A program made the translations under genes and the position numbers. Shown in pieces: positions 1 through 5,771 of a DNA stretch of 10,819 nucleotides. The DNA comes from Reyranella sp. Its GTDB lineage: Bacteria > Pseudomonadota > Alphaproteobacteria > Reyranellales > Reyranellaceae. The DNA lies in contig JAUXRT010000533.1 in assembly GCA_030681635.1 (NCBI GenBank), positions 1 to 10,819 of the forward strand, in the 5' to 3' direction. Position 1 is the stretch's first letter, and each line of letters opens with the position of its first letter. A model generated the notes under the pieces. The model did not search any database and was not told the origin of the DNA. It saw only the letters and a program-made list of their open reading frames with translations.

Positions 1-20
1 GTCGAACGTCTGGCTCCGGC

Positions 21-401
21 TCACGCCAGTGCCTTGCCCATGATCCAGAGCGCCACGGCCAGGCCCGCGATTGCACCCGCCACAGAGCCGCCGACATAGA
101 GCGCGGCCATCAGATACTCGTGCCGCTCCCACAGCAGCACCGCGTCGAGCGAGAAGGCCGAGAAGGTCGTGAAGCCGCCCAGGATGCCGGTGGCGAGAAA
201 CAGGCGCAGATGGCCGGCGGCCCCCAGCCTCTCGGCAAACCAGCCGATGATCGCGCCCATCAGGACCGAGCCCAGGATGTTGATCACCAGCGTGTGCCAG
301 GGGAAGTGCGTTCCCATCAGGCGTGCGACCCAGATGTTCATGCCGTGCCGCGCCGCGCCGCCGATGCCGGCGCCGACGAACACCACGAGATAGCTCATCA
401 T
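21..401 (-). CDS. crcB: Fluoride ion channel CrcB/FluC
   Basis: Small inner-membrane protein of 126 residues, the normal length for the CrcB/FluC family, which exports fluoride as an antiparallel dimer. Four hydrophobic segments are visible at about residues 3-24, 36-56, 66-90 and 97-122. Family signatures are GGAAR near residues 14-18, the pore Asn41 in VINILGS, and GGFTTFSAF at 75-83, which carries the phenylalanines (F80, F83) that line the fluoride path in characterised homologues. Two adjacent ATG codons can start the gene. A purine-rich GGGGAGCAGGGGGA lies directly upstream, so the exact choice is open. The gene follows the SDR gene by 22 bp on the same strand and probably shares its mRNA. 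No fluoride riboswitch can fit in that gap, and none is evident. The family assignment is secure; activity is inferred. Confidence 0.94.
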   Translation of the reverse strand: MMSYLVVFVGAGIGGAARHGMNIWVARLMGTHFPWHTLVINILGSVLMGAIIGWFAERLGAAGHLRLFLATGILGGFTTFSAFSLDAVLLWERHEYLMAALYVGGSVAGAIAGLAVALWIMGKALA

Positions 402-423
402 TCCCCCTGCTCCCCGCGCTTCC

Positions 424-1170
424 TCACGTCAGGAACTCGCCGCCGTTCACGTGGATCGTCTGGCCGGTGATGAAGGTGCCCTGCGGCCCGACCAGCAGGC
501 GCACCATGGCCGCGATCTCGTCGACCGTGCCGTAGCGTTTTAGCGGGATCGGCCGGTTCTCCACCGGACGCGGTCCCGCCGCTGCGCCGCGTGTCGTGTC
601 GATGGCGCCGGGCGAGAGCGCGTTGCAGGTGATCTTGTGCGGCGCCAGTTCGACCGCCAGCGCCCGCATCAACCCTTCCAGGCCCGACTTGGAGGCCGAG
701 ACGTGGCAGCGGTTGGGCGTGCCGACATGGGTCGAGATGCCCGACAGCGCCACGAAAGCGCCGCCGCCCCGCGCCACCATCTGGGGCACGATCGCCTTGC
801 CGAGCAGGAAGGCGCCGTCGAGCGCCACCGACATGATCTCGCGCCATTCGTCGAACGGCATGTCGAGAAACGACGTCTGGCGCCGCAGCCCGGCATTGCT
901 GACCAGGATGTCGACGCCGCCGAATTTTGCCGCGGCCTCGGCCGCCAGCCGTGGCGGCACCGCGGGATCGGAGACGTCGCCCATGGCAGCCATAGCTCGG
1001 CCGCCTGCCGCCTCGATCTCGTGCACCACCGCATCGACCGCGGCCTTGTCGGCACGGCCGTTCACGACGATGGCGGCGCCATCGCGGGCGAGCGTCAGCG
1101 CGATGCCGCGGCCGATGTTCTTGCCGGCGCCGGTGACGAGCGCGACCTTGCCGTGCAGGGGAAGTGACAT
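424..1170 (-). CDS. Short-chain dehydrogenase/reductase (SDR) lacking the canonical catalytic Tyr
   Basis: FabG-like SDR of 248 residues from the start chosen here. Using the numbering of the longer frame that begins eight codons upstream (ATG at 1194), it shows the NAD(P)-binding TGAGKNIG at 21-28, the GDV acidic position at 72-74, the NAG motif at 100-102, the active-site Ser region LSGIS at 150-154, and the PG loop at 195-196. The C-terminal ITGQTIHVNGGEF is the usual SDR ending. The catalytic YxxxK is not intact: the segment reads RCHVSASK, with Val165 four residues before Lys169 and His164 next to it. I prefer the ATG at 1170 because GGAGAT sits about five bases upstream, and the 1194 start adds only a poorly conserved tail. 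Substrate is unknown. It may be a reductase using another proton donor, or a non-canonical subgroup. The next gene downstream is crcB, but a functional link is not established. Confidence 0.9.
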   Translation of the reverse strand: MSLPLHGKVALVTGAGKNIGRGIALTLARDGAAIVVNGRADKAAVDAVVHEIEAAGGRAMAAMGDVSDPAVPPRLAAEAAAKFGGVDILVSNAGLRRQTSFLDMPFDEWREIMSVALDGAFLLGKAIVPQMVARGGGAFVALSGISTHVGTPNRCHVSASKSGLEGLMRALAVELAPHKITCNALSPGAIDTTRGAAAGPRPVENRPIPLKRYGTVDEIAAMVRLLVGPQGTFITGQTIHVNGGEFLT

Positions 1171-1206
1171 GTGATCTCCAAAACCAGGATGCATCGCTCA
1201 AGTCGG

Positions 1207-1337
1207 TCGAAAAGAAAACCTCATGCTGAGGAGGCCACGCAGTGGCCGTCTCGAAGCATGGGCTGCAGTATCGTTGGTCCCACCCTTCGAGACGGCGCTG
1301 CGCGCCTCCTCAGGGTGAGGTGGGTTTGCTTTCGTCG
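1207..1337. repeat. Paired facing hairpin repeat units (BIME/REP-like palindrome)
   Basis: Two related 42-44 bp units face each other, left at 1219-1262 and right at 1279-1320, with a 16-bp spacer. They are imperfect reverse complements, and similarity continues weakly into the flanks (about 1207-1218 and 1321-1337). Each unit also folds on itself. In the left unit CATGCT (1222-1227) pairs with AGCATG (1255-1260), GAG (1228-1230) with CTC (1250-1252), and GGCCAC (1233-1238) with GTGGCC (1242-1247). In the right unit CACCCT (1281-1286) pairs with AGGGTG (1312-1317), GAG (1289-1291) with CTC (1309-1311), and GGCGC (1294-1298) with GCGCC (1302-1306). Stem bases differ between units while pairing is kept. 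Similar CCTCA...TGAGG/CTCGAA repeats are, from memory, abundant between genes in Bradyrhizobium-like genomes. It fills most of the 190-bp gap between the SDR and the exported-protein gene. No T-run follows, so it is not a typical terminator. Confidence 0.85.
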
Positions 1338-1360
1338 GAAAGACCCTAGCGGAGATCGCC

Positions 1361-2239
1361 TCAGTCCGGGAAGTCGAACTCTTCCTTGCCGGGCTTCACA
1401 CCAGCTTTCTCGAACCAGTCGGGTCCGAGCAGGCTGATCGGTTCTTCCTGGCACTTGAGTGTGGCCAGCGGCTTGCCGGCATGTTCGATGTGCAGCCCCG
1501 CCTTGGTGCGCTTTTCGCCCCTGGGGCCCCAGTTCCCGATGCCGGTATAGGCCGTGTAAGTGAACTGGCCTTTGCGGAACCGCAGCCACGCGCCGCCGCC
1601 GCCGGAGAACGGCACGCTCTCGCCGCTCGCTGCCCGGGCCGCCGGAACCTGGCCGCCTTCCGGCAGGACCTGTTCCAGCGGTTCGCTGTCGTCGAGCTTG
1701 CCGAAGCGATATTGCAGGTAGCCCTTCGGGCCGGTGTCCCTGGAAGCGCAGACCGAAGCCATCTTCGCGCCGGTGCGGCAGGCGAAGACGATCGTCTCCG
1801 CCGGCGTGCAGAACGATGTCCGCCGGGCCGCCGGCTTGGTTTCGCTGCTTGCAGCATTGGTGGCATCGATGATGCGCGCGGCACTGACAAGGGCCACGGT
1901 GCGCGTCTTCTTGCAGGCGGGATCGCCCTGGCACTCGCCCGACATCACCTTCTGCAACGCGTAGGTGAGCGTCACCCGCTTGCCTTTGAGTGGTGGCTTC
2001 TGGTCACAGATTTCGAAATTTGCCATCTCCTCGAAGACGGCGCCGCGATCGTCCTTGAGCGTGAGGTAGCAAGCAACGTCGCCGCTGTTCGTGGCGGTGA
2101 CGGTCCCGACCGTCTTTTTGGTGACCTGGCCAATCCTGACCGTCGGCACCTCCTGCGCACGCGCGACCAGCGGCAGAGCCAACAGGGCCGCGAGAAAAAC
2201 GATGCCCGTGGAGCGCTTCGCAGTCGGCCGTGTCGGCAT
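1361..2239 (-). CDS. Exported cysteine-rich protein of unknown function
   Basis: I do not recognise a named family. From the ATG at 2239 it has 292 residues, starting MPTRPTAKRS. A signal peptide is clear: a basic N-terminus, a hydrophobic stretch around LAALLALPL, and an ARA|QE cleavage site about 28 residues in. The mature part has two segments. The first, of about 95 residues, holds GDVACYLTLKDDRG and a CxxxxxC pair. The second, after a polar linker, holds VFACRTGAKMASVCAS and GYLQYRFGK, a C..G.K..SVC...YLQYRFG pattern I recall from other proteobacterial secreted proteins of unknown role. Eight cysteines remain after cleavage, an even number compatible with disulfides in the periplasm. An ATG six codons earlier (2257) is possible but has no Shine-Dalgarno match, while 2239 has GTGAGAG at about eight bases. 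The gene stands alone, divergent from the STAS-like gene. Confidence 0.8.
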   Translation of the reverse strand: MPTRPTAKRSTGIVFLAALLALPLVARAQEVPTVRIGQVTKKTVGTVTATNSGDVACYLTLKDDRGAVFEEMANFEICDQKPPLKGKRVTLTYALQKVMSGECQGDPACKKTRTVALVSAARIIDATNAASSETKPAARRTSFCTPAETIVFACRTGAKMASVCASRDTGPKGYLQYRFGKLDDSEPLEQVLPEGGQVPAARAASGESVPFSGGGGAWLRFRKGQFTYTAYTGIGNWGPRGEKRTKAGLHIEHAGKPLATLKCQEEPISLLGPDWFEKAGVKPGKEEFDFPD

Positions 2240-2381
2240 GACGCAGACTCTCACCATGGATGGAGGGACGGTGCTTCATCTCCGTTACAGCAAACGGGAA
2301 GCCAAAAAAAGCTGCTGACTTGCCGGATATTGGCGGGCAGATTCAGCGGCAACGTCGCCTTAGGGAGAGGGGCTGTCGACG

Positions 2382-2768
2382 ATGCCGCTCAAATGGACGA
2401 TCTCCCACGCGAACCGGACGGTGGAAGCCGTTGCCAGTGGGCACCTCAGCCTGCAGGACATCGAGCGCTATCTCGATGACATCATGGTCTCGGACGCCTT
2501 GCCCTATCACAAGCTCTTCGACGCGTCGCAGGCGTCGTCGGCGCCTGCGGACGAGGAGATGATGCTGCTCGGCGCCCGCCTCAGCGCCTATGCCAGGCTG
2601 GGGCCGCTGGGGCCCATTGCCTTCGTCGCGCCACCGGCGGTCGCCCTCCAGCAGAAAATCCACCTGTTCGCGACCCTGGCCCCGGCAGACCGGCCCTTGA
2701 GGATCTTCAAGGTCGTCAAGGCCGCGCGCAAATGGCTTGAGACAGCGGTCGGGAACGCCCCGGCCTAA
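2382..2768 (+). CDS. Small STAS/SpoIIAA-like hypothetical protein
   Basis: A 128-residue soluble protein without signal peptide or membrane segment. A short beta-hairpin at the start (WTISHANRTVEAVASGHLS) is followed by a helix (LQDIERYLDDIM), a strand with YHKLFDAS at 42-49, a long helix (EEMMLLGARLSAYARLG), a strand GPIAFVA at 77-83, and a final RIFKVVKAARKWLE at 107-120. This order, and the 'KLFDAS' strand that replaces the usual phosphorylatable Ser loop, resemble the STAS-like alphaproteobacterial proteins distantly related to anti-sigma-factor antagonists. That assignment is by pattern only. GGGAGAGGGG lies about nine bases before the ATG. The gene is monocistronic and ends 11 bp from the convergent CBS gene. 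Function is unknown. Confidence 0.75.
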   Translation: MPLKWTISHANRTVEAVASGHLSLQDIERYLDDIMVSDALPYHKLFDASQASSAPADEEMMLLGARLSAYARLGPLGPIAFVAPPAVALQQKIHLFATLAPADRPLRIFKVVKAARKWLETAVGNAPA

Positions 2769-2783
2769 AACACCCCGGCCTAA
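2758..2783. repeat. Short direct repeat spanning two convergent stop codons
   Basis: CCCCGGCCTAA occurs at 2758-2768 and again at 2773-2783, a period of 15 bp. The first copy supplies the last sense codons and TAA stop of the STAS-like gene. The second supplies, on the opposite strand, the TAG stop of the CBS gene. It looks like a small tandem duplication at the gene junction. No hairpin with a T-run is present. Confidence 0.6.
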
Positions 2784-3211
2784 CCGGCGACGATGTAGGC
2801 TTTCAGGGCCTCGGCCTCGTGCCGGGTTTCCTCGAGCCGCCACTTGACGATGTCCCCGATCGACACGAGCCCGAGCAGTTCGCCATGACGCACCACCGGC
2901 AGATGGCGGAAACGGCCGCGGGTCATGCTCTCCATCACCTGATCGATCGAATCGTCGGGATCGCAGGTCACGACATCGCGGGTCATGACCTGCTTGGCTT
3001 CGAGTTCGAGCGCCTTGGCGCCATGGGTGGCCAGCGCGCGCACGAGATCGCGTTCGGACACGATGCCGGCAACCGCGCCTTCCTGGTCCAGCACCAGCAC
3101 GGAGCCGATGCGGCGGACGCTCAACTGCTGGGCGACCTGGGCGATCGACGTGCCGGGCGTCACCGTGAAGACAAAACCGCCCTTCTGCGAAACGATATCT
3201 GAGACGAACAT
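2780..3211 (-). CDS. Two-CBS-domain protein
   Basis: A 143-residue cytoplasmic protein made almost wholly of a Bateman pair of CBS domains, which bind adenine nucleotides such as AMP, ATP or NAD and usually act as energy sensors. CBS1 spans about residues 7-60 with RRIGSVLVLD and GIVSERDLVRAL (49-60). CBS2 spans about 73-126 with VMTRDVVTCDPDDS, RHLPVV (102-107) and GLVSIGDIVK (114-123). The S-x-x-D ribose/phosphate-contact pattern is present in both (SERD 52-55, SIGD 117-120). No catalytic domain is attached, so the partner is unknown. The start at 3211 is chosen because AAGGGGGG lies about four bases upstream. An in-frame extension to 3286 would run into the queC control region and has no ribosome site. 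The gene is divergent from queC across an 84-bp gap. Confidence 0.92.
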   Translation of the reverse strand: MFVSDIVSQKGGFVFTVTPGTSIAQVAQQLSVRRIGSVLVLDQEGAVAGIVSERDLVRALATHGAKALELEAKQVMTRDVVTCDPDDSIDQVMESMTRGRFRHLPVVRHGELLGLVSIGDIVKWRLEETRHEAEALKAYIVAG

Positions 3212-3295
3212 GGTTCCCCCCTTCTCGTGGCAAATGGTCAGGCGAGTTAAAGCAACGCTGTGGCGCGGAGAAAGGTTGCGGGCCATAAAGCCCTC

Positions 3296-4021
3296 ATGAA
3301 CGACGCCTCAAACAACGCGGCGGCGGCCCTCGTCCTGTTCTCCGGTGGTCAGGATTCCACCACTTGTCTGGCCTGGGCGCTAGAGCGATTCGCGCATGTC
3401 GAGACGGTCGCTTTTGACTACCGTCAGCGGCACCGAATCGAGCTGGATCAACGGCTTGTGGTGCTGGACGAGGTCCGGCGGCGCTTCCCGCAGTGGGCAA
3501 GTCGCCTGGGCCGCGACCACTTCATCGACATGGGCGTGCTGGGCCAGATCAGCGAGACCTCGCTCACGCGCGATGTTGCCTTCGAGATGGAGAAGGACGG
3601 GTTGCCCAACACCTTCGTGCCGGGACGCAATCTCCTGTTCTTCACCTTCGCCGCGGCCGTCGCCTGGCGGCGCAACATCCGCCATCTCGTGGGCGGCATG
3701 TGCGAGACGGATTTCTCCGGCTATCCCGACTGCCGCGACAACACCATCAAGGCGCTGCAGGTGGCGCTGAACCTCGGCATGGACAGGAGCTTCGTGCTGC
3801 ACACGCCGCTGATGTGGCTCGATAAGGCCGAGACCTGGGGGCTGGCGCGCGAACTGGGCGGCGACGCGCTGGTCGACATCGTCCTCGAGCACACCCACAC
3901 CTGTTATCGGAGCGAGCGAGGCCCGCGCGAGGAGTGGGGCCACGGCTGCGGCGAATGCCCCGCCTGCGCCTTGCGCAAGCGGGGCTACGTCGCGTGGCGC
4001 CAAGGCCGGAAGGTCGTCTAG
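3296..4021 (+). CDS. queC: 7-cyano-7-deazaguanine synthase QueC
   Basis: QueC converts 7-carboxy-7-deazaguanine to preQ0 with ATP and ammonia, the last step before preQ0 enters queuosine or other 7-deazaguanine pathways. The 241 residues match the usual 220-240. Visible are the PP-loop ATP site SGGQDS (16-21), FVPGRNLLF (107-115), ETDFSGYPDCR (137-147), and the zinc-binding cysteine cluster C203, C218, C221 and C224 (CYRSERGP...CGECPAC). All hallmark residues are present, so it should be active. The ATG at 3296 gives a normal N-terminus. A GTG at 3260 would add twelve residues and lacks a Shine-Dalgarno. The 3296 site also has only a weak one, with GGAGAAAGG far upstream. Other queuosine genes (queD, queE, queF) are not in the window. 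Its last codon shares bases with the convergent DUF4142 gene. Confidence 0.96.
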   Translation: MNDASNNAAAALVLFSGGQDSTTCLAWALERFAHVETVAFDYRQRHRIELDQRLVVLDEVRRRFPQWASRLGRDHFIDMGVLGQISETSLTRDVAFEMEKDGLPNTFVPGRNLLFFTFAAAVAWRRNIRHLVGGMCETDFSGYPDCRDNTIKALQVALNLGMDRSFVLHTPLMWLDKAETWGLARELGGDALVDIVLEHTHTCYRSERGPREEWGHGCGECPACALRKRGYVAWRQGRKVV

Positions 4022-4554
4022 CTGCGGCCACCGGCCATGCGCTTGGCAACTTCGAGCTGTTCCTTCGCCTTGGTGAACTGCGCCTGCGCGTAGCGGCGCA
4101 AGGTGCCGTTGTCGCCGTTCTGCGAATAGGCACCGAGCTGGTCGACCGCATTCATGTGGCTGCCGACCTCGGCATTGGCATAGGCGGTGTCGAACTCCGG
4201 TCCCTGCAGTGTATTCAGACGCTGCAGCACGTTCACCGTATTGGGGTAGGCCGCGGGATCCGGCGCATAGGACACGCCGGCCTCCGAGCGCGACTTCACC
4301 AGAATCTCAGCCGCTTCCGAGTGCTCGGCGATCATGCGGGTGGCGAAACCGCGCATGATCTCGTTGCCCGACTTGGCAAGCGCCATGCGGCCAGCGGCGA
4401 TTTCGTAGTCGTTGAAGTTCTGGGCCCAGCCGACAAACCGGGCAGCCGGCAGGGCATCGACCGCATGGGCGCTCGACACGAATACAGTCGAGACATAGGC
4501 CGCCGGAACGGCCGTCAGGGCAAATTTCAAGGCAGCGCGACGGGCGATGAGCAT
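4018..4554 (-). CDS. Exported DUF4142 (ferritin-like four-helix) protein
   Basis: A 178-residue protein with a signal peptide (MLIARRAALKF, hydrophobic core, cleavage near VSSAHA|VDA at residue 31), so it acts in the periplasm. The mature part is nearly all helical and follows the DUF4142 pattern: FVGWAQNFNDYEIAAGRMALAK around 40-61 with Glu51, MRGFATRMIAEHSEAAEIL with His78, a loop with NVLQRLNTLQGPEFDTAYANAEVGSHMNAVDQL (Glu120, Asp122, His133), and a last helix to 173. The helical bundle and spaced His/Glu residues are reminiscent of ferritin-like proteins, but DUF4142 biochemistry is not settled. The His often seen in the last helix is absent here (EQLEVAKRM). AGGAG lies nine bases upstream of the ATG. 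Its TAG stop overlaps that of queC in the palindrome CTAG, and it is divergent from the VUT gene. Confidence 0.87.
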   Translation of the reverse strand: MLIARRAALKFALTAVPAAYVSTVFVSSAHAVDALPAARFVGWAQNFNDYEIAAGRMALAKSGNEIMRGFATRMIAEHSEAAEILVKSRSEAGVSYAPDPAAYPNTVNVLQRLNTLQGPEFDTAYANAEVGSHMNAVDQLGAYSQNGDNGTLRRYAQAQFTKAKEQLEVAKRMAGGRS

Positions 4555-4592
4555 CTTGGGAATCTCCTGGGGTGTCCCTTGGTAACGCCCCT

Positions 4593-4607
4593 ACCCGAAC
4601 CGGGTTC
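4593..4607. promoter_or_regulatory. Small inverted repeats in the DUF4142/VUT divergent gap
   Basis: Within the 87-bp gap between the two divergent starts, GAACC-G-GGTTC (4597-4607) and the overlapping ACCCG-AAC-CGGGT (4593-4605) form alternative short dyads about 35-49 bp before the VUT start. They could be an operator for either gene. The stems are short and the region is GC-rich, so chance is possible. I see no preQ1 riboswitch motif here. Confidence 0.25.
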
Positions 4608-4641
4608 CCGACCGGCATGAGACCTGCTAGGAGCGCCGCAT

Positions 4642-5223
4642 ATGACGACGTTCCGAAAGAAGGCTGAGGCCCTCGCCTATTTCCTGGCGTTCATCGCCTG
4701 CATTCCCGCCGCCAACTGGATGATCGGCCACGTCGGCACCGTCTGCGTCCCGCACGGCCCTTGTCTGGTGCCGGTGTGGCCGTGGGGGCCCGAGGGCCAC
4801 CCGCTGATGGCGCCCTCCGGCGTTCTGCTGATCGGCCTCGCCCTGGTGTTGCGCGACATGGTGCAGCGCAGGCTCGGCCGTTCGGTGGCGATCACCGCAA
4901 TCGTGGCCGGGGCGGCACTGTCGGGCGCCGTCGCCCCGCCGCAGCTGATCGTGGCGTCGACGGCGGCCTTCCTGCTTTCCGAGCTGGCCGACTTCGCGGT
5001 CTATACGCCCCTGCAATCGCGCGGCCTGGTGCTGGCGGTGCTGGCGAGCAGCGTCGTGGGCCTCGTCGTCGACAGCGTGCTGTTCCTCTGGCTGGCCTTC
5101 GGCAGCCTCGACTATATCGCGGGCCAGATCCTCGGCAAATTGTGGATGGTGTTGCTGGCGTTGCCGGTCGTGCACTGGATCCGCAAGCACGAGATCGCCA
5201 ACAAGACCATCATCATGGAATAG
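4642..5223 (+). CDS. VUT-family transporter (YhhQ-like, putative queuosine-precursor transporter)
   Basis: Integral membrane protein of 193 residues with about five or six hydrophobic segments (roughly 8-30, 56-72, 82-98, 100-122, 128-152, 160-180). It belongs to the VUT_1/DUF165 group, whose best-known member YhhQ imports preQ0/preQ1. Shared features are ALVLRDMVQRRLGR (67-80), the charged membrane motif LLSELADFAVYTPLQ (111-125, with E114 and D117), and VVGLVVDSVLFLWLAFGS (138-155, with D144). It is shorter than E. coli YhhQ and has a Cys/Pro-rich loop around residues 35-49, typical of the short alphaproteobacterial and phage forms. AGGAG lies eight bases upstream of the ATG. It leads a two-gene operon with the DUF442 gene seven bases downstream. 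queC lies about 620 bp upstream, which supports but does not prove a 7-deazaguanine substrate. Confidence 0.85.
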   Translation: MTTFRKKAEALAYFLAFIACIPAANWMIGHVGTVCVPHGPCLVPVWPWGPEGHPLMAPSGVLLIGLALVLRDMVQRRLGRSVAITAIVAGAALSGAVAPPQLIVASTAAFLLSELADFAVYTPLQSRGLVLAVLASSVVGLVVDSVLFLWLAFGSLDYIAGQILGKLWMVLLALPVVHWIRKHEIANKTIIME

Positions 5224-5230
5224 GCCGCTC

Positions 5231-5677
5231 ATGCCCGCAGCCCTGCTCGCTCTCGACGACCGCGTCGCCGTCGCCGGCCAGCTCAAGCCCGACGACATGG
5301 CCGAGATCGCCGCCGCCGGCTACGTCGCGGTGGTGAACAACCGACCCGACGGCGAGGCCCTGTTCGGCCAGCCCAGGACCGCCGACCTCCGCGCCGCCGC
5401 CGAGGCCGCCGGACTGGTGTTCCTCGACCTGCCCTTCTCCGGCCCGCGCGCCACGCCCGAGCAGGTGCGCGCCTTCGCCAGCCTGCTGGCTGCCCGGCCG
5501 GGCCGTGTCGTCGCCTTCTGCAAGAGCGGCATGCGGTCGGCTCTGATGTGGGGGGCTGCCGCGATCGCCTCGGGCCGGTCGCTGGACGAGGTTCTGGCCG
5601 CGGCCCTGCGAGCCGGCCAGAATCTCGACCCTCTCGGCGAGACAATGGTCGCACTCGCCAAATCCGCACAAGCTTGA
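5231..5677 (+). CDS. DUF442/TIGR01244-type phosphatase or sulfurtransferase domain protein
   Basis: A 148-residue soluble protein matching the small 'beta-lactamase-hydrolase-like' phosphatase family (DUF442, TIGR01244), which has a dual-specificity-phosphatase fold and is often linked to sulfide/persulfide metabolism. Visible are the early VAVAGQLKPDDMAEIAAAGY, VVNNRPDGE at 34-42, FLDLPFSG at 64-71, and the nucleophile loop FCKSGMRS at 96-103 with Cys97 and Arg102. This is the C-x-x-G-x-R-S signature, the form seen in the family as CRTGTRS or CRSGTRS. The metallo-beta-lactamase domain fused to it in some relatives is absent. It begins seven bases after the VUT stop with no strong ribosome site, so it is probably translated by coupling from that gene. 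Substrate is unknown. A role tied to the VUT cargo is possible but unsupported beyond gene order. Confidence 0.86.
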   Translation: MPAALLALDDRVAVAGQLKPDDMAEIAAAGYVAVVNNRPDGEALFGQPRTADLRAAAEAAGLVFLDLPFSGPRATPEQVRAFASLLAARPGRVVAFCKSGMRSALMWGAAAIASGRSLDEVLAAALRAGQNLDPLGETMVALAKSAQA

Positions 5678-5707
5678 GGGCCGCGCGCGCCTGACGAAAG
5701 TCTCGGC

Positions 5708-5736
5708 TTGCACGCCGGACGCCATTCGCTTCTTAA
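5708..5736 (+). promoter_or_regulatory. Candidate promoter for the universal stress gene
   Basis: TTGCAC at 5708-5713 and TCTTAA at 5731-5736 are separated by 17 bp, about 35 bases before the ATG at 5772. Each hexamer matches the sigma-70 consensus at only three positions. The 94-bp gap before the gene contains nothing better. This is a weak call. Confidence 0.2.
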
Positions 5737-5771
5737 TCGCCCGTCTATTTGTCCTTGGGGGAGAGTCCGCG

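Noticed and set aside
402..423. Fluoride riboswitch before crcB
   Set aside because: The gap is only 22 bp, too short for the motif, and crcB appears to be read through from the SDR gene.
398..1201. Open frame of 267 codons on the minus strand overlapping the SDR gene
   Set aside because: Arg-rich, frame-shifted reading of the SDR sequence. All SDR motifs lie in the other frame.
3261..3280. Sigma-54-like promoter (TGGCGC...TTGC) before queC
   Set aside because: The GG and GC elements are 14 bases apart rather than the required 10.
3212..3295. preQ1 riboswitch before queC, or before the VUT gene at 4555-4641
   Set aside because: Neither gap shows the short stem plus A-rich tail pattern, and QueC is not a usual preQ1 riboswitch target in this group.
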